A stretch of 64,000 bases of DNA from Mucilaginibacter xinganensis (lineage in GTDB: Bacteria; Bacteroidota; Bacteroidia; Sphingobacteriales; Sphingobacteriaceae). Shown one piece after another: positions 54,763 through 62,655 of this stretch. The DNA is taken from NCBI RefSeq assembly GCF_002257585.1, contig NZ_CP022743.1, forward strand, positions 3,348,001-3,412,000. Reading direction: 5' to 3'. The first letter of the stretch is position 1, and the number at the start of each line of letters is the position of its first letter. The position numbers and the translations under genes were made by a program. A model generated the notes under the pieces. It saw only the letters and a list, made by a program, of their open reading frames with translations, made no database searches and had not been told where the DNA came from.

Positions 54763-55761
54763 TTAAGTTAAAGCCCCCTTAAGCAAAGTATTTCTAAATA
54801 CAAATTCAAACAATAAAAACAGCAAGGCAATTAAAGCAAAGGGCAAAAACAATTCAGTTTTTTTATGATATTGCGTAACATCAATTTTGGCCTTTTCCAG
54901 CTTGTCTATCTGTTCATAAATATTTTTAAGTGTTTCGTTGTTAGTCGCCCTGAAGTATTTACCGCCCGTAATAGTGGCAATTTTTGTAAGAGTACCTTCA
55001 TCAACATCAACCGGAATTCGCTGATATTGGATCCCCATTGGTGTTTGAACCGGGTAAGGCGCGGTACCCTTTGTACCTAAACCAACGGTATAAACTCTTA
55101 TATTAAATTGTTTGGCAATTTCAGCCGCAGTAACAGGTGGTATTGATCCTGCATTGTTTGAACCATCAGTAAGCAGGATAATTACTTTGCTCTTAGCATC
55201 ACTTTCCTTTAGCCGGTTAACGGCTGTGGCAAGGCCCATGCCTATTGCAGTACCATCGTCTATCATTCCGTTTTTTATATCTTTAAAAAGATTGATCAAT
55301 ACCTCATGGTCAATAGTTAGGGGGCATTGTGTAAAACTCTCGCCACTGAAGATCACCAACCCGATCCGGTCATCAGGACGGTTCTTTATAAAATCAATCG
55401 CAATGTTTTTACCTGCTTCCATCCTGTTGGGCTGAAAATCTTCGGCAAGCATACTGCCTGATATATCAGAAGCAATCATAATATCTATGCCCTCGGTAGT
55501 ACTATTTTGCCAGCTTAATGAGGACTGGGGCCGCGCAATCGCAACAGTAAGCGCTATTAACGCTAAACACCTAAACACAATTCCAATGCGGCGTAGTTGG
55601 GGAACAATACTTTTTTTCGGCATCGAAAAGCCTTTAATCGCTGATACGCTCAGGTAACCGTATATCTTTCTTTCACGCCACACATACCACACAATTATTA
55701 CAGGTATAATAATTAACAGCCAGAAAAATACCGGGTGTGCAAATTCTATTCCTTTAAACAT
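54763..55761 (-). CDS. batA: BatA, von Willebrand A-domain membrane protein
   Basis: A 332-residue protein with the same layout as BatB: N-terminal membrane segments (about 12-30 and 55-75), VWA domain with MIDAS residues in ASDISGSMLAEDFQPNRMEAG, DGTAIGMG and LTDGSNNAG, and a C-terminal membrane segment with FLPFALIALLFLLFEFVF. Start: ATG 55761, two codons inside a GTG-started frame. It overlaps the end of the preceding gene by eight bases. Confidence 0.93.
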   Translation of the reverse strand: MFKGIEFAHPVFFWLLIIIPVIIVWYVWRERKIYGYLSVSAIKGFSMPKKSIVPQLRRIGIVFRCLALIALTVAIARPQSSLSWQNSTTEGIDIMIASDISGSMLAEDFQPNRMEAGKNIAIDFIKNRPDDRIGLVIFSGESFTQCPLTIDHEVLINLFKDIKNGMIDDGTAIGMGLATAVNRLKESDAKSKVIILLTDGSNNAGSIPPVTAAEIAKQFNIRVYTVGLGTKGTAPYPVQTPMGIQYQRIPVDVDEGTLTKIATITGGKYFRATNNETLKNIYEQIDKLEKAKIDVTQYHKKTELFLPFALIALLFLLFEFVFRNTLLKGALT

Positions 55762-56728
55762 GCTCACGTCCTCCTTCGGTATGCTGTGTAAGCACCTGGG
55801 CCTGCTGGGTTTTTAACACAAAGCTCAATGCATTTTCTATGCTTAGCTCGTTATCTACCGGCAACGGTTTTTCTTTTGCAAACTTTACCAAATCCGCCAA
55901 TATTAAAACCTGGTTTAACTTAACCCTGTACTCATTGGCAATATCCATATACTTTAAGGCAGCAAAAATTTCATCTGTGGTTTTTTCCTGCGTTTTTATC
56001 ACATAACGTTTTTCAAGGTACTCACGGATAATATCACTCAGTTCACTGTGGTATTGTTTAACTGCATCCTGTTGCCACAGCTTTTTATCCCGTAATTGCT
56101 GCAGTTTATTCAACGCAATGGTGTGCGCAGGAATCTCCGGCTTAACTTCTTTCACCAATTTTTGAACTTTCGGTTGCTTTTTAAAATACCATATTGCGCC
56201 CCCTGCCAGTAAAACAACAAGCACACCAACCGCAACCCAAATCCAATGGTCTTTAAGCCAATCCCAAAATGTGTAGGTAACTGCCAGCGGTTGCTTAATA
56301 TCATATATTGCTTTCGTTGTATCTACCTGCACAGTTTGTACTACGAGGGTCAATGGATTCGTTTTTAAAACCCCTGTGCCTGAACCTATTGAATAAGAAG
56401 GAATATCATAAGTGCCCTGATCAAAAGAAGTTATAACAAAACTTTGGGTTACTGTAGCCAAATTGCGATCCTTTTTATCAAATACGGTATCGATCCGGCT
56501 GCTTAATATTTGCACTTTCCCAATCAAAGTGTCAGCCAACTTTGGAAAGTTTACTTTTTCTTTTACGGGCTGATGGACTATCAGGCGTAATTTGGTCTGA
56601 TCGCCGATACGAATAGTCTGTTGATCCAGTTTTGCCTCAACACTAATATTTTGGGCTTCAGCTTTTAAAGTAAAACAGGTTGAAATCGCAATTAAAACCA
56701 GGAAATTAAAAAAACATTTCTTCATCAT
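55754..56728 (-). CDS. BatD-like/DUF4381-type periplasmic membrane protein
   Basis: A 324-residue protein with a signal peptide (VLIAISTCFTLKAEAQ), an Ig-like periplasmic domain (about 25-140: KLDQQTIRIGDQTKLRLIVHQ), a single span (about 165-185) and a cytoplasmic tail (YHSELSDIIREYLEKRYVI, EKTTDEIFAAL). Bat operons often carry this gene between DUF58 and batA. It resembles the N-terminal unit and cytoplasmic tail of BatD at lower length. Its start codon overlaps the DUF58 stop by one base. Confidence 0.83.
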   Translation of the reverse strand: MMKKCFFNFLVLIAISTCFTLKAEAQNISVEAKLDQQTIRIGDQTKLRLIVHQPVKEKVNFPKLADTLIGKVQILSSRIDTVFDKKDRNLATVTQSFVITSFDQGTYDIPSYSIGSGTGVLKTNPLTLVVQTVQVDTTKAIYDIKQPLAVTYTFWDWLKDHWIWVAVGVLVVLLAGGAIWYFKKQPKVQKLVKEVKPEIPAHTIALNKLQQLRDKKLWQQDAVKQYHSELSDIIREYLEKRYVIKTQEKTTDEIFAALKYMDIANEYRVKLNQVLILADLVKFAKEKPLPVDNELSIENALSFVLKTQQAQVLTQHTEGGREHV

Positions 56729-57609
56729 TACCTTTTCTTCTCCCGTTTTTTAAACAATGTCATTAAAGGCTTAACGTATGATTCATGGGTGCCGATATCG
56801 GCGGCGTCCACCCCGCAACGGCTAAATACTTCCTTTAGCATTGCGTTTCTTCGCAAGGCATCGGCTTTAAACGCTGTACGAACTTTAGGGTCACCGGTAT
56901 TTATCCAGCTGATCTGCCCGCTCTCATCATCCTTTACCGGGATCAAACCCAAATCAGGAAATTCTTCCTCGTGTTTATCATACAATCTAAGCGCAATTAT
57001 GTCGTGCTTTTTATTGGCTATTTTCAGTTCGTTCTCAAAGGAAGGGCTCATGAAGTCCGACATGATGAACGCCGTACACTTCTTTTTTATCACCCTTGTA
57101 AAGTATTTTAACGCCTCGGCAACATCTGTTCCTTTGTTTTCGGGTGTAAAATCAATTAGTTCCCTTATGATCATTAAAATGTGGCTTCTTCCTTTTTTAG
57201 GAGGAATAAACTTTTCGATTTTATCACTAAAAAAGATCACTCCTACCTTGTCATTATTCTGAATGGCCGAAAATGCCAGCACTGCACATAACTCTGTTGC
57301 AAGGTCCTGCTTTTGCTGCATCAGCGTACCAAAGTTTTCAGATCCGCTCACATCCATCAGCAGCATTACCGTAAGCTCACGTTCCTCGTCAAACACTTTC
57401 ACGTAAGGGTGGTTAAACCGGGCGGTAACATTCCAATCAATGGTGCGGATCTCATCACCTACCTGGTACTCGCGCACCTCGCTAAAGGCCATACCTCGGC
57501 CTTTAAAAGCCGAGTGATATTCGCCGGAAAACAGGTGATTACTCAACCCCCGGGTTTTAATCTCTATCTTTCTTACTTTCTTAAGCAGTTCTTTAGTATC
57601 TCTTGCCAT
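56728..57609 (-). CDS. DUF58 domain protein (Bat operon)
   Basis: A 293-residue soluble protein. It has the signature REYQVGDEIRTIDWNVTARF and the degenerate VWA-like core VMLLMDVSGSENFG, followed by VIFFSDKIEKFIPPKKGRSH and AFIMSDFMSP. DUF58 proteins are partners of MoxR ATPases. It lies 95 bases downstream of moxR and is followed without gap by the BatD-like gene. Confidence 0.92.
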   Translation of the reverse strand: MARDTKELLKKVRKIEIKTRGLSNHLFSGEYHSAFKGRGMAFSEVREYQVGDEIRTIDWNVTARFNHPYVKVFDEERELTVMLLMDVSGSENFGTLMQQKQDLATELCAVLAFSAIQNNDKVGVIFFSDKIEKFIPPKKGRSHILMIIRELIDFTPENKGTDVAEALKYFTRVIKKKCTAFIMSDFMSPSFENELKIANKKHDIIALRLYDKHEEEFPDLGLIPVKDDESGQISWINTGDPKVRTAFKADALRRNAMLKEVFSRCGVDAADIGTHESYVKPLMTLFKKREKKR

Positions 57610-57704
57610 TATTTTAGATGAAAGGAACAGGTATCAAAAATCTACATCAGTTGATTTTCAAATCCATTCCCGAATCTCAAATTGTTTTCAGCCTTTTGTT
57701 CTCC

Positions 57705-58760
57705 TTATGGTACTTCTACAGCGTTCAATATCCCGGTAATAATATCTTCCGATGTCATGTTTTCTGCTTCAGCTTCGTAAGTCAGCCCTATCCGGTGTCT
57801 TAACACGTCATGGCAAATGGCCCTCACATCTTCCGGAATAACGTATCCCCTGCGTTTTATAAAGGCATAAGCTTTTGAAGCCAGCGCCAGGTTTATACTT
57901 GCCCTTGGTGAAGCGCCAAAGCTGATGAGGTTTTTATAGTTAGCCAGTTTATACTGCTCAGGGTAACGTGTGGCAAAAACAATATCAATAATGTATTGCT
58001 CTATCTTTTCGTCCATGTAAACCTCTCTTACTACCTTGCGGGCCCTGATGATATCATCCGGCTTAATTATAGCATTTGGCTTTAACATCCCCTGTGGAGC
58101 GATATTTGCCCGAACAATCCTCTTTTCATCCTCCTTGTTAGGATAACCAATTACTACTTTTAGCATAAAACGGTCAACCTGTGCTTCCGGAAGCGGGTAG
58201 GTTCCTTCCTGCTCAATAGGGTTTTGGGTAGCCAATACCAAAAATGGTGTTGGAAGCAGAAACGTATTATCGCCGATGGTAACCTGTCTTTCCTGCATGG
58301 CCTCCAGCAACGCGCTTTGCACCTTTGCGGGTGCGCGGTTTATCTCATCAGCAAGTATAAAGTTCGAAAACAAGGGGCCTTTGCGTACAATAAACTCCTC
58401 TTTTTTCTGATTATAGATCATAGTACCCAGTAAATCAGCAGGCAAAAGGTCGGGAGTGAACTGGATCCGGCTAAAGTCGGCCTGGATTGCTTTCGACAAG
58501 GTATTGATGGCTAATGTTTTAGCCAGTCCGGGCACACCTTCCAACAGGATATGTCCATCAGCCAGTAAACCTATCAGCAGCCGATCTACCATATATTTTT
58601 GGCCAACTATAACTTTGTCCATTTCCATTTTCAACAGATCGACAAAAGCGCTCTCCTTTTGGATCATTTCATTCAGCGCTCTTATATCCGTTGAATAAGA
58701 TGAACCGCCGGCCACGGCATCAGACGAAAGATGCCCGGTATTACTATTTATTTCTTCCAT
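57705..58760 (-). CDS. MoxR-family AAA+ ATPase
   Basis: First gene of the Bat operon. The 351-residue protein has Walker A (LEGVPGLAKTLAIN), Walker B with sensor region (FILADEINRAPAKVQSALLEAM), LVLATQNPIEQEGTYPLPEAQVDRF and the arginine finger/sensor 2 segment (SFGASPRASINLALASKA). MoxR ATPases act as chaperones that assemble or activate VWA proteins. Start ATG 58760 lies downstream of a promoter; an in-frame ATG at 58805 lies inside that promoter. Confidence 0.94.
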   Translation of the reverse strand: MEEINSNTGHLSSDAVAGGSSYSTDIRALNEMIQKESAFVDLLKMEMDKVIVGQKYMVDRLLIGLLADGHILLEGVPGLAKTLAINTLSKAIQADFSRIQFTPDLLPADLLGTMIYNQKKEEFIVRKGPLFSNFILADEINRAPAKVQSALLEAMQERQVTIGDNTFLLPTPFLVLATQNPIEQEGTYPLPEAQVDRFMLKVVIGYPNKEDEKRIVRANIAPQGMLKPNAIIKPDDIIRARKVVREVYMDEKIEQYIIDIVFATRYPEQYKLANYKNLISFGASPRASINLALASKAYAFIKRRGYVIPEDVRAICHDVLRHRIGLTYEAEAENMTSEDIITGILNAVEVP

Positions 58761-58784
58761 TAAATGATTGTTATTTTTGGTAGG

Positions 58785-58817
58785 CAAACTTAAACAGATG
58801 ATCAAATTTTTGCCAAA
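58785..58817 (-). promoter_or_regulatory. Promoter of the moxR-bat operon
   Basis: On the minus strand TTTG (58817-58814), a 21-base spacer and TAAGTTTG (58792-58785), a perfect TAnnTTTG. The predicted leader is about 20 bases before ATG 58760. Confidence 0.7.
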
Positions 58818-58911
58818 AAAATATGAGGTATAAATGTTAAAATTTGTTAAAAATAGTATTTATCCGTTTTTAACCCATAAAATTCCGTTAAAAAAGATTT
58901 ATACAGGGTTT

Positions 58912-60963
58912 TCAATTAATTGCAATCCCGGAAAGCAAGCTATATATCTCTGCCTGCGCCTGCACTGCTTCGCCCTTCCCATCAACAGCTACATTTCTAA
59001 TTCTATTGTCGAGATTAACTGCCTGAATGTTATCTTTCAATTGCAGATCAATAATTTGCAAAATCTGTTGTTTTACAGTTTCATCATACACCGGGAAACA
59101 TACTTCTATTCGGTTATAAACATTCCTGTTCATCCAGTCTGCCGAACCCAAAAACATTTCTTTGTTCCCGTTATTATTAAAAATGAATACCCTGCCGTGT
59201 TCAAGGTAACGATCTACTATCCGTCTTATTGTAATATTTTCGCTCATACCGGGAACGCCGGGTATAAGGCAGCAGATACTACGGATGATCAGCAAAACTT
59301 TAACCCCGGCTTGTGATGCTTCATAAAGTTTATTAATCAGCACCTGCTCTTCAAGGTTGTTCATTTTTAAAGTAATACCCGCGGGGTAGCCATGCTTTGC
59401 AAAATCAATTTCACGATCTATCATTTCAATAAACCTGTTTTGCAGGTTAAATTGAGAAACCAGCAAATGCTTAAACTTTATATAATTTTTAGATGATGGC
59501 TTTTCACGCTTACTCAAAAACATAAAAACAAGCTCCATTTCACGCAATAGCTCCGGGTTGGAAGTGAATAGGATGTGGTCAGTATAAAACCGAGCTGTTG
59601 ATTCATTAAAATTACCGGTAGCAAGCAAGCCCGTATAAACAAGGCGGCCTGCTTTCCTGGTTTTTACCAAGGCTATTTTTGCGTGTACCTTTAGCGCAGT
59701 TACACTGTAAACAATTTTGACGCCGGCATTTTTCATTTTTTTAGCCCACTTTAAATTATTCGCTTCATCAAAGCGGGCCTTAAGCTCAACCATTACCTGC
59801 ACATTTTTACCACTTTTCGCAGCACTTATCAGTGCATTTACGATACGCGAATCATTAGCGACCCGGTAAATCGAGATACAAATTTCCTCAACATCCGGAT
59901 TGATAGCAGCCTCATTAAAAAATCTTAATACCGCATGGTAGCTTTGGTAAGGAGTATGGATTATCATATCCTTATCAGCAATAAAAGCTGCAACGGAATC
60001 AGCATCAGCTAGTCCGGGGTAACAGGCGGCGGGCCATTCTTCGTAAGATGATCCGGGTAAATTCAAAGGCAGCGCAAAAAAATCTTTAAGATTATGATAG
60101 CTGCCGCCTTGGGTTGAGTTGGCATTCTGCAGATCCAGTTGTGCCGTTACCAGTTGTAGCGTACGCAAAGGAATTCCTGATTGATGCAGGAAACGGGTCG
60201 CCAGGCCAAAATCACGTTTTTTTAACTGACTTTCAATCTCACCTGCAAGATCTCCTGCGTATTCATCATTAAGATCAAGTTCGGCATCGCGGGTTATTTT
60301 TATGCTATAGCACCCGTTTACTGTTACACCCTTAAATACCCTGTGCAGGTTGTTCTTTATAATATCGTCTAAAAAAGCAATATATGTAATTACGCCGTTG
60401 TTAAAAGTAAAAAAACGAGGCAGTTCGTCAGATGGGATATTAAGCAACACGATCTTTTCCCCGTTTTGCTCATCCGGCAAACTCACTATAAAATAAAGCT
60501 TATTGTTTTCCGGGAAAAATTTGGTGCCTCCGTCTAAAGCTACAGGCTGTATAAATGCCAGCACCTCTGATAAAAAATAATCTGCTGAGGCATTTTTTAC
60601 AGCATCAGGAAACGCTTCATTATATAACAGATGAACGTTCAGGCTTTTAAGCAATGGCAGCAGTTGTTCACGTAAAATACCTCCAAAGCGTTGTTGCTGG
60701 GCATTTATCATGTCAATAGCGTTCTTCAAGATCTCTGACCGCTCTTCAGCGTCAATATCACTATCTTCCTTTTCTCCAATCTTTTTTAAAGCACGCAAAA
60801 CAGGCATCCGCACCCGGTAAAACTCATCCAGGTTTGACGAAAATATACTTAGGAACTTTATCCTTTCTAAAACCGGCACCTCATCATTAGCTGCCTCCTC
60901 CATTACACGTTCATTAAAAGAAAGCCAGCTTAAATCGCGGTTATAATAACGCTGTTGTTCCAT
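58912..60963 (-). CDS. ppk1: Polyphosphate kinase 1
   Basis: Makes long-chain polyphosphate from ATP. The 683-residue protein has the N-terminal domain with YNRDLSWLSFNERVMEEA, the head domain, and two phospholipase-D-like C-terminal domains. The catalytic histidine is in LKVHAKIALV, with EICISIYRVANDSRIV and the second-domain motif GSADWMNRNVYNRIEV. Length is normal. Its ATG follows immediately after the TTA-encoded stop of the HD-domain gene, so the two are translated from one mRNA. Confidence 0.96.
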   Translation of the reverse strand: MEQQRYYNRDLSWLSFNERVMEEAANDEVPVLERIKFLSIFSSNLDEFYRVRMPVLRALKKIGEKEDSDIDAEERSEILKNAIDMINAQQQRFGGILREQLLPLLKSLNVHLLYNEAFPDAVKNASADYFLSEVLAFIQPVALDGGTKFFPENNKLYFIVSLPDEQNGEKIVLLNIPSDELPRFFTFNNGVITYIAFLDDIIKNNLHRVFKGVTVNGCYSIKITRDAELDLNDEYAGDLAGEIESQLKKRDFGLATRFLHQSGIPLRTLQLVTAQLDLQNANSTQGGSYHNLKDFFALPLNLPGSSYEEWPAACYPGLADADSVAAFIADKDMIIHTPYQSYHAVLRFFNEAAINPDVEEICISIYRVANDSRIVNALISAAKSGKNVQVMVELKARFDEANNLKWAKKMKNAGVKIVYSVTALKVHAKIALVKTRKAGRLVYTGLLATGNFNESTARFYTDHILFTSNPELLREMELVFMFLSKREKPSSKNYIKFKHLLVSQFNLQNRFIEMIDREIDFAKHGYPAGITLKMNNLEEQVLINKLYEASQAGVKVLLIIRSICCLIPGVPGMSENITIRRIVDRYLEHGRVFIFNNNGNKEMFLGSADWMNRNVYNRIEVCFPVYDETVKQQILQIIDLQLKDNIQAVNLDNRIRNVAVDGKGEAVQAQAEIYSLLSGIAIN

Positions 60964-62289
60964 TTATTTAACGTTAGCCGGTGTGTACCCAAAAAATGCA
61001 GCAGCTATAATAAAGGCAACAACTGACCCTATAAGGCCGAACATAAATATGTTGTAAGCAATACGAAGCAACCGGTATTTTTTTCCGAGAACTACCCCCT
61101 GCGCGTACACATCGCGGATGAGTGTTCCGTATAAAAAGTCCTTATCCTCCATCATTTTTTGCATGCCGTAATTATATTCCTCCAATGTGGCTTTGTAAAA
61201 ATTCCCAAAAAACAACAAGTTGACTCTCCTGTTGTCCACATCCTCGCGGCTAAAAACACCTGCAGGAATTGATGGCCTTGTCGCCAGGATAGAAAAAGTC
61301 ATAGCTAATAAACTAACCGATAATAAGATAGAAGTTGGCACTATAAGGTATTCATATTCACTTAACCTGCGCAACAGCAAACTTATAATTGCCGATAAAA
61401 TAATGGAATTGACAGTGATCATTATATGGGCCTTGTTATCAGCCATATCGCTTAAGCGTTGATGATTGCTTGAACTGATCCGAAACATGGTTTCAATTCC
61501 CTTTTCAGGCTTTTCCTTTTCTTTATCCTTGTCTTTATCTTTCTTCTTTTCACTATCTGTTTTTGATTCTAAAACCGGGGCTGCGTGCGTATTTTCCTCA
61601 ACAATAGTCGCATCAAATTTCATCTCCTCCTTATTTAATTTCTTTTCCTGTTTTTCATGGGCTTTCTCCGCTTCCTTCAATTCCTTTTTGCGCTCTTTTT
61701 CCCACTTGCTTTTTATTTCTTCCAGGTTCTTTTCTTTGGTGTTATTAAGGAGTACCTTACAATAATCGGTATGGTAACTGTGCGACTCTAAAAACGATAT
61801 CGACTTTTCACGCCACTGTTGTTTAGTTAAACTCGTGTTATGCAACAGGTTAACCTCTTTTAACAATAACTTATCCTTCTCTTTAAACTTATCGGTTCCC
61901 AGGTTAAATAAGTCAGCATCGCAAACAATTTCCTCAAGCAGTGTTTTGGGTGCTTGCGGCATTCTGGTAGCCATTATACAGCTCACTATCAGTTCGATAT
62001 GCTTTTTATTGACGTTATGTTCTTCAAAAAAATCGGATGCCAATTCAGCACCTTTTTCTTCATGACTGTTTAAGTCTATCATGTATCCGAGGTCATGAAA
62101 CCAAACCGCCGCCATTACCACAAAAAAGTCGTCGTCGTTCAATTGATAATGGTTAGCTATTTTTATTGCGGCAGCTACTACATCCTGTGTATGTTGTAAG
62201 TTATGGTAAATCAGGGTTGATGTGTCATGCGTTCTGTAAAATTTTAACACATAATCCTGTGCCTGCTCAAGTAGTTGCTGGTGGTTCAT
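60964..62289 (-). CDS. HD-domain phosphohydrolase fused to Pycsar-effector-like (PycTM) membrane domain
   Basis: A 441-residue protein upstream of ppk1. Residues about 20-185 hold an HD hydrolase domain with the metal set: His33 (YHNLQHT), His65-Asp66 (VWFHDLGYMID) and an aspartate at 124 or 126 (VCDADLFN). Residues 195-270 are a charged, probably coiled-coil and disordered linker rich in Lys/Glu (KERKKELKEAEKAHEKQEKK and similar). The rest has about three membrane helices (ITVNSIILSAIISLLL, TSILLSVSLLAMTFSI, FMFGLIGSVVAFIIAA) preceded by DMADNKAHIM, the typical lead-in of the PycTM (DUF5706) family, known as the membrane effector of Pycsar. No nucleotidyl cyclase is nearby. Role unknown; the HD part may cleave a phosphorylated messenger. 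Confidence 0.85.
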   Translation of the reverse strand: MNHQQLLEQAQDYVLKFYRTHDTSTLIYHNLQHTQDVVAAAIKIANHYQLNDDDFFVVMAAVWFHDLGYMIDLNSHEEKGAELASDFFEEHNVNKKHIELIVSCIMATRMPQAPKTLLEEIVCDADLFNLGTDKFKEKDKLLLKEVNLLHNTSLTKQQWREKSISFLESHSYHTDYCKVLLNNTKEKNLEEIKSKWEKERKKELKEAEKAHEKQEKKLNKEEMKFDATIVEENTHAAPVLESKTDSEKKKDKDKDKEKEKPEKGIETMFRISSSNHQRLSDMADNKAHIMITVNSIILSAIISLLLRRLSEYEYLIVPTSILLSVSLLAMTFSILATRPSIPAGVFSREDVDNRRVNLLFFGNFYKATLEEYNYGMQKMMEDKDFLYGTLIRDVYAQGVVLGKKYRLLRIAYNIFMFGLIGSVVAFIIAAAFFGYTPANVK

Positions 62290-62655
62290 ATTGCCGGATA
62301 ATTTGAAGCGATCTTGATTTTATTTTATTGTTAATTTTAATAGCAATAATTTAATATTGACAGTAAAAGTAATGAATCAATCTGCAAAATGTTTTAATTT
62401 GAATAGCAATGCTAAGGTTTTGAGCGAAAACTTTACGGTAACGTAACAAATAAAATCCATTAACAGGTTTCCAAATTAAGTATGCAGATAGCTATCCTGA
62501 TTAAGTGCAGTTTTGATTTATAGCTGTGTTTATAAAAAATAAAACCATGCCGGTTATATTAAGTTAATCAGTAAACATCCCAATAGTTGATATTTTGCGT
62601 AATTCATTAAAGTTCAATTTTTTGGTAAATTTGCAATGATAAATATTATCTAACT
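62290..62655. other. Divergent AT-rich intergenic region
   Basis: 366 bases between the HD-PycTM gene (minus) and the GAF-type gene (plus). I see no gene or RNA. It holds the -7 box at 62626-62633; a promoter for the HD gene is not clear. Confidence 0.6.
62626..62633 (+). promoter_or_regulatory. -7 promoter box of the GAF-type gene
   Basis: TAAATTTG, a perfect TAnnTTTG, 22 bases before ATG 62656. Confidence 0.55.

Noticed and set aside
60964..62289. A complete Pycsar anti-phage system
   Set aside because: No cyclase gene accompanies the PycTM-like domain and the neighbour is ppk1; the domain alone is not evidence of defence.
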